DNA of 7,243 bases. Source: Erysipelotrichaceae bacterium (lineage in GTDB: Bacteria; Bacillota_I; Bacilli_A; Erysipelotrichales; Erysipelotrichaceae). The notes under the pieces are model-generated. The model was not told where the DNA came from. It saw nothing but the letters and a program-made list of their open reading frames with translations, and ran no database searches. Within the stretch, counting starts at the first letter, position 1; each line of letters begins with the position of its first letter. The position numbers were made by a program, and so were the translations under genes. Positions 1 through 5,688 of the stretch are shown piece by piece. The stretch is from positions 1 to 7,243 of the forward strand of contig JANJWY010000150.1 in the NCBI GenBank assembly GCA_024709285.1, in the 5' to 3' direction.

Positions 1-152
1 GAAATAAAGCATTGCTTCGCGGAGCCTTGTTTGGCTTGCTGGTTTCATTTGCATTTTACAGTTCGACCGGGTTTGCGGATCATATAAGTTTTGTTGCCGG
101 TGTCGTCTATGGGGTGATACTTGAGGCATGGCTGAGTCGAAAAGAGAAATAG
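1..152 (+). CDS. C-terminal fragment of a small membrane protein
   Basis: The open frame starts at base 3 and runs 49 codons to a TAG stop at 150-152; the N-terminus lies outside the window. The visible part has two hydrophobic stretches rich in Gly, Phe and Val, roughly residues 4-18 (GALFGLLVSFAFY) and 28-41 (ISFVAGVVYGVIL). A short charged tail, SRKEK, ends the protein, consistent with the last two helices of an integral membrane protein. No family is recognised from this fragment. A strong intrinsic terminator begins about 50 bases after the stop, so this gene ends the upstream transcription unit and is not part of the gene run to the right. The frame call is secure; the function is unknown. 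Confidence 0.7.
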   Translation, partial: NKALLRGALFGLLVSFAFYSSTGFADHISFVAGVVYGVILEAWLSRKEK

Positions 153-200
153 CCCAAAATATCCACAATTGATTCTAAACGGTTTTTGTTTGAATAGAGT

Positions 201-237
201 AAGGTCCTCGGATGGCAGTTTGAGGACCTTTTTTTTT
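201..237 (+). terminator. Rho-independent terminator of the upstream unit
   Basis: A perfect 9-bp inverted repeat (AAGGTCCTC at 201-209 and GAGGACCTT at 222-230) encloses a 12-nt loop and is followed by a run of T through 237. The AAGG start of the left arm pairs into the T-run, so the hairpin could be partly bidirectional. It separates the 1-152 gene from the membrane protein at 356. Confidence 0.92.
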
Positions 238-256
238 GTAATTGTAATATCAAATC

Positions 257-284
257 TTGTATCGTTTTTTCAAAGTGCTAGAAT
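257..284 (+). promoter_or_regulatory. Putative extended -10 promoter for the 356-796 membrane protein
   Basis: TAGAAT at 279-284 differs from TATAAT at one position and is preceded by TGC at 276-278, an extended -10 arrangement. TTGTAT at 257-262 sits 16 nt upstream as a weak -35. This would place the transcript start near 291 and leave a leader of about 65 nt. A competing reading is TTTTCA (267-272), a 17-nt spacer and TATAGA (290-295). The sequence alone does not decide between them, but a promoter somewhere in 255-296 is expected because a terminator lies just upstream. Confidence 0.55.
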
Positions 285-343
285 TAAAGTATAGAGAATA
301 TGCTTCGTTGATTTCTTATGATTGAATGCATTTTGGCATCATT

Positions 344-350
344 AAGGAGG
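344..350 (+). promoter_or_regulatory. Shine-Dalgarno site that sets the 356 start
   Basis: AAGGAGG, a near-perfect anti-16S match, lies 5 nt before ATG 356 and 8 nt before ATG 359. It falls inside the longer open frame that begins at ATG 326, so that upstream start is unlikely. Confidence 0.85.
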
Positions 351-355
351 AAATC

Positions 356-796
356 ATGATGAATAATGAAAATCGATCAAAATGGATTATCATCTTATTA
401 TTTCCATTCGCAGGATTAGTTCTGTTAGTCAGTTGTTTCTTTGCTTATTATGCGATAACAACACTGGTCAGACTTGTTGTGAAAGATCAGATGCCCATGG
501 GTTTTATCCGTCAGATATTCGCAATGTCACTGGTGTTGATATATCTGCTTGTATTGCGTTTAAAAATATCTGACAAAATCAAGGCATTACTCATGATCGC
601 ACCATTGGGGACATTGATCATCACCGTAATCTTAACATTCTATCAAAATCTTCCGATAGCCATCGCGCTGATGTCCGTTATTGTGATAAGCGTTATCTAT
701 GCGCTTCATCGATTTCATAAGCCCTGGTATTACTACTATTCCTTGATATTAGCCGTATTGGCAGCAATTGCTTACGGTTGGCCAAGACCACTCTGA
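356..796 (+). CDS. Five-helix membrane protein of unknown function
   Basis: This encodes 146 residues from ATG 356; the adjacent ATG 359 is an equally usable start. The protein is almost entirely hydrophobic, with five likely transmembrane segments at about residues 10-38, 50-69, 75-96, 99-117 and 125-141. Positive charges cluster between helices 2 and 3 (RLKISDKIK) and between helices 4 and 5 (HRFHK). There is no signal peptidase or lipoprotein motif and no catalytic motif I recognise. A cluster of four tyrosines precedes the last helix, and the C-terminus is short (GWPRPL). It has its own promoter-like region and a terminator on each side, so it looks monocistronic and independent of its neighbours. 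It may belong to a poorly described small membrane family; no function is proposed. Confidence 0.8.
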   Translation: MMNNENRSKWIIILLFPFAGLVLLVSCFFAYYAITTLVRLVVKDQMPMGFIRQIFAMSLVLIYLLVLRLKISDKIKALLMIAPLGTLIITVILTFYQNLPIAIALMSVIVISVIYALHRFHKPWYYYYSLILAVLAAIAYGWPRPL

Positions 797-831
797 AAAA
801 AACCAGAATTTCATTTTATGTTTGACTATCC

Positions 832-863
832 GGACAAAATCTTCGCATTTTGTCCTTTCTTCT
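832..863 (+). terminator. Intrinsic terminator after the membrane protein gene
   Basis: A perfect 9-bp inverted repeat (GGACAAAAT at 832-840 and ATTTTGTCC at 847-855) encloses the 6-nt loop CTTCGC and is followed by the pyrimidine tract TTTCTTCT. It starts 36 nt after the stop codon at 796. The stem is AT-rich near the loop and the U-tract is interrupted, so termination may be incomplete. Confidence 0.75.
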
Positions 864-900
864 GATGATACTAAATCAATACAGACTTGTTTTTTTGAAG

Positions 901-906
901 TATAAT
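901..906 (+). promoter_or_regulatory. Putative -10 box at the head of the ten-gene run
   Basis: A perfect TATAAT lies 32 nt before the ATG at 938 and just after a terminator. No convincing -35 hexamer is seen 16-18 nt upstream (the sequence around 877-884 is poor), so it may need an activator or rely on the T-rich stretch at 890-896. The predicted transcript start near 913 leaves a leader of about 25 nt with the Shine-Dalgarno site at 926-931. Confidence 0.6.
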
Positions 907-937
907 TAAAGTAATCGATCGTATGAAGGAGAAAATC

Positions 938-1504
938 ATGAAAAAAGATCAACATAACCTTACTTCCGAGCAACGCGATGAGCTGCTCGCCAGCCTTAAG
1001 ACACGCTTTGAAAAACATCCGAAACGCCATCCCAATGTCCGATTTGAAGAGGTCGAGGTTCGGCTGAACCAGAATCCCGATAAACTATGGTCACTTTTCG
1101 AAATGGAGCGCACCGAAGGTGAGCCGGATGTCGTGGCTGTGGATAAAGAAAGCGGTGAAATCACTTTCTTTGACTGTTCCCCCGAAACTCCCAAAGGACG
1201 CCGCAATGTCTGTTATGATCGGACCGCTTTGGACTCGCGCAAGCAGTTTAAGCCGGCAACCAGTGCGATGGATATGGCCAGTGAGATGGGAATTGAATTA
1301 TTGACCGAAGAACAGTATCACTACTTACAGACCTTAGGTAACTTCGACACCAAAACCTCGAGCTGGCTAAAAACCCCACTTCAAATCCGCAAGCTTGGTG
1401 GTGCGATTTTCGGTGATAAGCGCTATGATCACGTCTTCATTTATCACAATGGTGCAGATTCGTACTATGGTGTCCGTGGTTTCCGCGGATGCGTACGCAT
1501 TTAA
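938..1504 (+). CDS. DUF4256 family protein
   Basis: This encodes 188 residues. ATG 938 is chosen because AAGGAG at 926-931 lies 6 nt upstream; the earlier in-frame ATG at 923 would overlap that site. The protein is soluble, with no signal peptide or membrane helix. It carries motifs I recognise as DUF4256: EMERTEGEPDVV (55-66), FFDCSPETPKGRRNVCYDR (77-95), GNFDTKTSSWLKTP (134-147) and the C-terminal YYGVRGFRGCVRI (176-188). The density of conserved acidic, Cys, Arg and His residues (D79, C80, R88, R89, D94, H170) suggests an enzyme or nucleotide-binding protein, but no biochemical role is established to my knowledge. Length fits the family. It is the first gene of the run, and the next gene starts 16 nt after its stop. 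Family assignment is confident; function is unknown. Confidence 0.88.
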   Translation: MKKDQHNLTSEQRDELLASLKTRFEKHPKRHPNVRFEEVEVRLNQNPDKLWSLFEMERTEGEPDVVAVDKESGEITFFDCSPETPKGRRNVCYDRTALDSRKQFKPATSAMDMASEMGIELLTEEQYHYLQTLGNFDTKTSSWLKTPLQIRKLGGAIFGDKRYDHVFIYHNGADSYYGVRGFRGCVRI

Positions 1505-1520
1505 AGAGCAAGTGGAAACC

Positions 1521-1991
1521 ATGTTTCGAGAAATGAGAAGAAGTAAGCAGCAGCTGAGTGAAGATGAAACAGACGAAATCTTGAATAGGCACACCTCCGG
1601 TGTATTGGCTGTCCATGGTGAAGATGGATATCCTTATACAATTCCCATCAGCTACACTTTTAAAGATGGTCACATTTATTTTCACAGTGCCAACGAAGGG
1701 CACAAAATCGACGCGATCAGAAACAATGACAAAGTTTCATTTTGCGTGATTGATCAGGATGATGTCATCCAAGAAACCTTTACGACAAGATATCGAAGCG
1801 TCATCGTTTTTGGCAGAGCACATATCGTCACAGATTCCCTTATACGTCGGAAAGCGTTGGAAAGCCTTGTCGAAAAATATTCTCCGGATTTTTTGGAAAA
1901 GGGACAACAAGAAATTTTGCAGGCATGGGATCATGTGACGGTCATTGATTTAAAGATTGAACATAAAACCGGAAAAACCAGCAGCCGATGA
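1521..1991 (+). CDS. NimA-like pyridoxamine 5'-phosphate oxidase family protein (FMN split barrel)
   Basis: This encodes 156 residues. The N-terminus MFREMRRSKQQLS matches the standard start of NimA-type proteins, which supports ATG 1521; the ribosome site is weak (AGTGG at 1511-1515), so translation may be coupled to the gene 16 nt upstream. Visible family features are TSGVLAVHGEDGYPYTIPIS (25-44), the strand HIYFHSANEGHKIDAI (51-66), VSFCVIDQDD (72-81), YRSVIVFGRA (91-100), and the closing IDLKIEHKTGK (142-152). Split-barrel members bind FMN at a dimer interface. Some Nim proteins reduce 5-nitroimidazoles and give low-level metronidazole resistance, but many homologues have no known substrate. 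The nitroreductase role here is an inference from family resemblance. The next gene begins 18 nt after the stop. Confidence 0.88.
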   Translation: MFREMRRSKQQLSEDETDEILNRHTSGVLAVHGEDGYPYTIPISYTFKDGHIYFHSANEGHKIDAIRNNDKVSFCVIDQDDVIQETFTTRYRSVIVFGRAHIVTDSLIRRKALESLVEKYSPDFLEKGQQEILQAWDHVTVIDLKIEHKTGKTSSR

Positions 1992-2009
1992 ACTGAAAAG
2001 AGGTATACT

Positions 2010-2888
2010 ATGGCAAGTTTAGAAAGCAAGATCATGCTCTTCATCATGCACAGGATGAATATGAAACGTTCGATCGATCGTTATTTGAGGTCAGGTATTG
2101 CTCCGCCCCCCGCAAAACCCAGTAAGAAGATTCAATCTTTGATACAGGTTGAGCAGAGCACAGTTATGGGTCAACCCGTATATACTATGTATCCAAAGGG
2201 AGGAAAATCAAAACTTCATGTACTTTATCTTCATGGCGGAGCTTATGTTTTTGGCATTCAAAGCTACCATTTCAACCTTGTTACGCGATTGATTTTGGCT
2301 ACCGGCTGTACGGTCACAGTACCCGATTATCCACTAGCCCCAAAGCATTCGTACAAAGATGCTTATGACATGGTTACGCCGATAGCGGAAGATATTGTTA
2401 AGCAAGCCGGATCTGACAGTTTCGTTTTAATGGGAGATTCTTCGGGTGGCGGACTTGCTTTGGGATTAGCTCAACATTTAAGAGATTTAACAATACCTCA
2501 GCCCAAAGATATCATCTTACTATCGCCGTGGCTGGACGTAACCATGGAGAATCCAGAGATACTAGCAATAGACAAATTCGATCCGATTCTGGGAATCAAC
2601 GGACTAGTTTTAGCCGGAAAAGCATATGCAGGGGATCAGGATACCAAACACCCCTTGGTCAGTCCGATTTACGGAAATCTAGATAACTTGGCTAAGATAA
2701 CGTTGTTTATCAGTACCAATGACTTGCTTTTTGCCGATGCGAAAAAGTTTAAATCAATCATGGACGAAAAAGAGCTACCTTTGCGATTTGAAGTTTTCGA
2801 AGGTCTGTTTCATGACTGGATGCTTTTTGATATTGAGGAATCCCGAAAAGTCATGGATACAATAAAAAGCATCTTGTTATACGTGTGA
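2010..2888 (+). CDS. Alpha/beta hydrolase, hormone-sensitive-lipase type esterase
   Basis: This encodes 292 residues, typical for HSL/acetyl-esterase family proteins. The start at 2010 has AGAGG 6 nt upstream. The oxyanion-hole motif HGGA is at 75-78 in LYLHGGAYVFG. The nucleophile elbow GDSSGGG is at 142-148, with S144 as the likely catalytic serine. The acid is probably D238 in FISTNDLLFAD, and the base H268 in GLFHDW, so the triad looks complete. DYPLAP (106-111) and LSPWLDV (171-177) are further typical HSL-family segments. No signal peptide is seen, although the first 20 residues are hydrophobic and methionine-rich. The reaction would be hydrolysis of short acyl esters or acetylated small molecules in the cytoplasm; the substrate cannot be read from sequence. 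An 11-codon minicistron separates it from the next gene. Confidence 0.9.
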   Translation: MASLESKIMLFIMHRMNMKRSIDRYLRSGIAPPPAKPSKKIQSLIQVEQSTVMGQPVYTMYPKGGKSKLHVLYLHGGAYVFGIQSYHFNLVTRLILATGCTVTVPDYPLAPKHSYKDAYDMVTPIAEDIVKQAGSDSFVLMGDSSGGGLALGLAQHLRDLTIPQPKDIILLSPWLDVTMENPEILAIDKFDPILGINGLVLAGKAYAGDQDTKHPLVSPIYGNLDNLAKITLFISTNDLLFADAKKFKSIMDEKELPLRFEVFEGLFHDWMLFDIEESRKVMDTIKSILLYV

Positions 2889-2924
2889 ATGATTGAGATG
2901 AAAGGCATGGTGGTTCATTTATGA
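2889..2924 (+). other. 11-codon minicistron bridging two genes
   Basis: Directly after the esterase TGA (2886-2888) comes ATG, then ten codons (MIEMKGMVVHL) and a TGA at 2922-2924 that overlaps the next gene's ATG 2921 as ATGA. It has no Shine-Dalgarno site of its own. It could relay terminating ribosomes to the DUF3795 start, or be chance. Existence of the frame is certain; expression is speculative. Confidence 0.3.
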
Positions 2925-3334
2925 ATGAAGATCTGATTGCGCCATGTGGCATGAACTGTCTTCTTTGTATTTCTTTTCAAAGAACAAAGAATTCATGCAA
3001 AGGATGCAGAAACATGGATGAAATCATTTATGTCACCAAGGGCAGTCGATTATGCGTGATTAAAACCTGTCCCAACCAAAAATCGCAATCGGGATACTGC
3101 TTTGAATGTAATGATTTTCCATGTAAACGGCTCAAAGATCTGGATAAGCGCTATCGCACAAAGTATCATATGAGCATGATTGAAAATCTTATCTATATTC
3201 GTGACCATGGAATAGAACTGTTTCTTGAAAATGAGAATCACCGCTGGCAATGTCCAGAATGTTCGGCGGTCGTTTGTGTTCACAAGTCCCATTGTTTATC
3301 CTGCGGGGCAGGGATTTTTGAAAAGAATGATTGA
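2921..3334 (+). CDS. DUF3795 family cysteine-rich, probable metal-binding protein
   Basis: This encodes 137 residues with 15 cysteines: C9, C13, C16, C26, C29, C45, C50, C60, C63, C68 in the N-terminal half, and C111, C114, C119, C125, C128 at the C-terminus. The opening IAPCGMNCLLC followed by CKGCR and YCFECNDFPCKRL is characteristic of DUF3795. The C-terminal CPEC...CLSC pattern looks like a small zinc ribbon. Such spacing suggests bound zinc or an iron-sulfur cluster, but the biochemical role of the family is not known to me. There is no signal peptide or membrane segment. The start is supported by GGTGG at 2909-2913, a mediocre ribosome site 7 nt upstream, and by family alignment at MNEDLIAPCG. 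It lies 32 nt after the esterase and 61 nt before the GNAT gene, the widest gap in the run. Confidence 0.87.
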   Translation: MNEDLIAPCGMNCLLCISFQRTKNSCKGCRNMDEIIYVTKGSRLCVIKTCPNQKSQSGYCFECNDFPCKRLKDLDKRYRTKYHMSMIENLIYIRDHGIELFLENENHRWQCPECSAVVCVHKSHCLSCGAGIFEKND

Positions 3335-3385
3335 AAAACTGAGAGTCGTACTTACGTTTGAATATGAAAAACTTGGTTGAAATAT

Positions 3386-3390
3386 GGAGG
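3386..3390 (+). promoter_or_regulatory. Shine-Dalgarno site that sets the GNAT start
   Basis: GGAGG lies 5 nt before ATG 3396. The earlier in-frame ATG at 3384 overlaps this site and is therefore not the likely start. Confidence 0.8.
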
Positions 3391-3395
3391 AATCT

Positions 3396-3794
3396 ATGGA
3401 AATCCGGAAATATGTGTTGGAAGATGAACATGCGGTCATGCAGATGATCAAAAATGAAGGGGAAGAATGGAGGAGCTACTGGGCGGATGAAAACCAGACC
3501 AAATATCGCCATGCCCTTCGATATTCGATTACGTACATTGCTGTAGAAAAAGATGAAGTATGCGGTTATATCCGGGCATTGGATGATATGGGTTTTTACA
3601 TTTATGTTTGTGACTTGTTGGTTACCGGTAAGTATCGGGGAAGCGGTATCGGAAGATTGCTGATGGAACGGCTGACGATGGATTATCCCGATCAGACCGT
3701 CTACGTGATGTCGGATGTGGATGTATACTATCAAAAACTGGGATATCCGATCATCGGCTCAATTCTTGAAGTACAGCCAAGGCAAAAAGTCTGA
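3396..3794 (+). CDS. GNAT family N-acetyltransferase
   Basis: This encodes 132 residues, a minimal single-domain GNAT. Acetyl-CoA binding motif A is seen as YVCDLLVTGKYRGSGIGRLL (70-89), with the pyrophosphate loop RGSGIG at 81-86. Motif B is represented by VYYQKLGYPIIG (110-121), where the tyrosines are candidate general acids. The N-terminal MEIRKYVLEDEHAVMQMI is the usual beta1-alpha1 of the fold. These proteins transfer acetyl from acetyl-CoA to an amine; the acceptor here is unknown. It is followed 13 nt later by an APH-fold kinase and then an ANT(6)-type enzyme, so an antibiotic-type amine is one possible substrate, but the short protein shows no feature specific for aminoglycoside or streptothricin acetyltransferases. 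Fold assignment is firm; substrate is inference. Confidence 0.9.
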   Translation: MEIRKYVLEDEHAVMQMIKNEGEEWRSYWADENQTKYRHALRYSITYIAVEKDEVCGYIRALDDMGFYIYVCDLLVTGKYRGSGIGRLLMERLTMDYPDQTVYVMSDVDVYYQKLGYPIIGSILEVQPRQKV

Positions 3795-3807
3795 AAGAAA
3801 TACTGAT

Positions 3808-4536
3808 ATGAAAACGATCATAGGGAAAGGCCGCACCAGTGAAGTATTCAAAGAAGATGACAAAGCCTACAAAATATATTCCTTTGATTATCCGTTGGAA
3901 GTCATCCGAGAAGAACTGCGAGTCAACCAAATCATTGCCCAAAACACCCGACTGCCCATGGATCCGCTTGTAGCAACGGATAGCCCATATGTTTTACAAA
4001 TGAAATATTTAGGCATGGAAACCATGACCTCAAGAATGTTAAAACGTGAGAAAAATGTTGTTGAAGACCTTGTAGATATACAGTTATCCATCTTTCAATA
4101 TAAGGATTTACCCTTGCATAATATCCACGAGCGCTATCATCACCGGATTTCATCTTCACAGAAACTGACAAAAGAACAAAAGGAGTTAGCATTGCAAGTG
4201 CTGTCATCCATTCCATTTGAACCTACTCTGGCACATATGGACTTTCATCCCAACAATCTGATCTTCTATAACGGACATTATTGGATCATCGATTGGGTCA
4301 ATGCCGGATGTGCGAATCCGTTATTATGTGTTGCCCGAACCTACATTCTTCTTCATTACCATGCTCAACGCCGGGCACAGAAATATCTGTCTTTAATGTC
4401 GAAGAAAAACGGTTGGACAAAAGAGCTCATACGAAAAGCAGCCATCATACAGGCTGCGGACAGAATCATGGAAACCGATGAACCTTGGGAAATCGGATTT
4501 ATGAGTGCTTACATAAAAGAGGTCGGTATGCTATGA
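3808..4536 (+). CDS. Aminoglycoside phosphotransferase (APH)-fold small-molecule kinase
   Basis: This encodes 242 residues. ATG 3808 is chosen because the kinase glycine-rich loop IGKGRTSEVF (5-14) follows at once; longer readings run back into the GNAT gene. K22 in KAYKIY is the likely ATP-binding lysine. Brenner's motif AHMDFHPNNLIF (142-153) gives catalytic D145 and metal ligand N150, and IIDWVNA (160-166) gives metal ligand D162. All core kinase residues are therefore present, although the protein is somewhat shorter than typical APH(3') enzymes (about 260-270). The reaction would be ATP-dependent phosphorylation of a hydroxyl on a small molecule such as an aminoglycoside, choline or a sugar. 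The ribosome site is weak, suggesting coupling to the GNAT gene 13 nt upstream. Its stop overlaps the next start (ATGA), indicating coupled expression with the ANT(6)-type gene. Confidence 0.87.
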   Translation: MKTIIGKGRTSEVFKEDDKAYKIYSFDYPLEVIREELRVNQIIAQNTRLPMDPLVATDSPYVLQMKYLGMETMTSRMLKREKNVVEDLVDIQLSIFQYKDLPLHNIHERYHHRISSSQKLTKEQKELALQVLSSIPFEPTLAHMDFHPNNLIFYNGHYWIIDWVNAGCANPLLCVARTYILLHYHAQRRAQKYLSLMSKKNGWTKELIRKAAIIQAADRIMETDEPWEIGFMSAYIKEVGML

Positions 4537-5381
4537 GAAATGAACAAGAAATGATGGATACAATTCTTGGTTTTGCAAAGAATGAACCGAAAGTTAAAGC
4601 TGTGTTGCTCAATGGTTCGCGAGCCAATCCCATGGCTTTCAAAGATAAATATCAAGACTTTGATGTCGTATATGTGGTTGATGAAATTGAATCGTGGCTC
4701 AATGATATTCACTGGATCGATGTTTTTGGGCAAAGAATCATGCTTCAAATGCCCGAAACCATGAGATATCCGGCACAAGATGGAAATTTTGCGTTTCTGA
4801 TGCTGTTTGATGACGGAAATCGAATTGATTTGACACTGATGCCCATAAAAAACCTTGATTTGGATCGTTTGGATAGAATGACCATAGTTTTGCTTGATAA
4901 AGAAAACAGAATTTCCCATATTGAACCGCCGAGCGACCACCATTTCCATGTACATCCACCGACAGAATTGGAATATGTTTCATGTTGTAATAATTTTTTA
5001 TGGTGTTTACAAAATGTTGCCAAAGGTATTGCGAGAGACGAACTTCCATATGCCATGGAAATGTATGACAATATCGTAAGGACTGAGCTCAATTCGATGG
5101 TAGACTGGTATATCGGCACACTGACCAATTTCTCGGTTTCTGTCGGTAAGATGGGAAAATATTACAAGCAATATTTGCCGGACGCTGTTTATCAGAAATT
5201 AACGGAAACGTATTGCATGGGCGATTACGATCATTTATGGAAATCAATGTTTACCGCAATCGATTGTTTTGAGTTGATAAGTAAGGAAGTTGGGCTTTGG
5301 TTGGGTGTATCCTACAATCAGATGGATCATCAAAATATGGTCAGATATCTGATTGAGTTTAGAAAAAGCATGAAAGGATAA
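4533..5381 (+). CDS. ANT(6)-type aminoglycoside 6-adenylyltransferase-like protein
   Basis: This encodes 282 residues, close to the usual 284-302 of AadK/AadE proteins. ATG 4533 overlaps the kinase stop as ATGA, and AAAGAGG lies 10 nt upstream. The nucleotidyltransferase core is intact: LLNGSRANP (25-33) with GSR at 28-30, DFDVVYVVDEIESW (42-55) with D42 and D44 as metal ligands, and RIDLTLMP (97-104) with D99 as the third carboxylate. The C-terminal helical half carries the family patterns EYVSCCNNFLWCLQNVAKGI (147-166) and VGKMGKYYKQYLP (204-216). Members transfer AMP from ATP to the 6-hydroxyl of streptomycin. Chromosomal homologues are common in Firmicutes and can be weak or silent for resistance, so activity on streptomycin is likely but not certain. 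Confidence 0.92.
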   Translation: MRNEQEMMDTILGFAKNEPKVKAVLLNGSRANPMAFKDKYQDFDVVYVVDEIESWLNDIHWIDVFGQRIMLQMPETMRYPAQDGNFAFLMLFDDGNRIDLTLMPIKNLDLDRLDRMTIVLLDKENRISHIEPPSDHHFHVHPPTELEYVSCCNNFLWCLQNVAKGIARDELPYAMEMYDNIVRTELNSMVDWYIGTLTNFSVSVGKMGKYYKQYLPDAVYQKLTETYCMGDYDHLWKSMFTAIDCFELISKEVGLWLGVSYNQMDHQNMVRYLIEFRKSMKG

Positions 5382-5390
5382 GGACGAATT

Positions 5391-5687
5391 ATGGAAAAAG
5401 AGATCGAGAACTATCTGGACGATCAAGGCAGGATCAAGCAATGGCCATCCAAGATGGCAATGAAAACAAAGGTTCTGACTTACTTGTCAACGAAGTTTGA
5501 TGATGAAGTGCTGTATACTGAATCTGAGGTTAATGAGATTCTGAAGAAGTGGCATACCTTCAATGATTATTTCATACTGCGCCGAGGACTGATCGATGTC
5601 GGATTGCTAAAGCGACATGTGGATGGCAGCCGCTACTGGAAAAATCCGGAAAAATCCGTATCTGAAGATTCTATTCAGGACAGTTAA
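5391..5687 (+). CDS. DUF2087 family protein, winged-helix-like
   Basis: This encodes 98 residues starting at ATG 5391, with AAGGA (5380-5384) overlapping the previous stop. The DUF2087 core is visible as KTKVLTYLSTKFDDEVLYTE (26-45), EVNEILKKWHTFNDY (46-60), and ILRRGLIDVGLLKRHVDGSR (62-81) ending in YWK. The pattern resembles a winged helix: helix, helix-turn-helix, then a wing hairpin closing at YWK. In other proteins DUF2087 can follow a transcription-regulator domain; here it stands alone. It is the only regulator-like protein in the window, but DNA binding is not shown. The tail after YWK (residues 85-98, acidic and serine-rich) is encoded through and beyond a 10-bp tandem duplication and may be a recent frameshift product. 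The stop lies 1 nt before the next gene's GTG. Confidence 0.85.
   Translation: MEKEIENYLDDQGRIKQWPSKMAMKTKVLTYLSTKFDDEVLYTESEVNEILKKWHTFNDYFILRRGLIDVGLLKRHVDGSRYWKNPEKSVSEDSIQDS
5638..5657 (+). repeat. Perfect 10-bp tandem duplication inside the DUF2087 3' end
   Basis: GGAAAAATCC occurs twice back to back (5638-5647 and 5648-5657), and the G after the second copy extends the match by one. The unit length is not a multiple of three. Losing one copy would shift the DUF2087 frame into the frame of the downstream DUF1232 gene, which has no stop between the repeat and its own end at 6054. Confidence 0.85.
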
Positions 5688-5688
5688 T

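Noticed and set aside
749..1030. Minus-strand frame of 93 codons crossing the region between the membrane protein and DUF4256 genes.
   Set aside because: It spans a terminator hairpin and a promoter and overlaps coding sequence at both ends, with no convincing ribosome site or domain.
1395..1520. Longer N-terminus for the NimA-like protein, starting inside the DUF4256 gene.
   Set aside because: The family begins at MFREMRR, and the extra 42 codons would overlap a gene with strong motifs; the frame is open by chance.
3335..3395. Possible promoter in the widest internal gap, using TTGAAA at 3331-3336.
   Set aside because: No acceptable -10 hexamer lies 16-18 nt downstream, and no hairpin with T-run was found, so nothing is claimed there beyond the ribosome site.
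3189..3734. Open frame of 181 codons on the minus strand, longer than the GNAT gene it overlaps.
   Set aside because: It is antisense to the DUF3795 and GNAT genes, which both have clear family motifs, and its translation is His/Phe/Ile-rich with no recognisable domain.
3715..3807. Longer N-terminus for the APH-fold kinase, starting inside the GNAT gene.
   Set aside because: The glycine-rich loop begins at residue 5 from ATG 3808, as expected for the fold, and the extension overlaps conserved GNAT sequence.
4509..5128. Several minus-strand open frames of 100-150 codons.
   Set aside because: They lie antisense to the well-supported ANT(6)-type gene, show no family motifs, and overlap each other in different frames.
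5617..5688. ATG start for the DUF1232 protein inside the DUF2087 gene.
   Set aside because: The GTG at 5689 has a suitable ribosome site and fits the family N-terminus. The upstream reading overlaps conserved DUF2087 codons. Its openness is discussed instead as a possible fusion frame.
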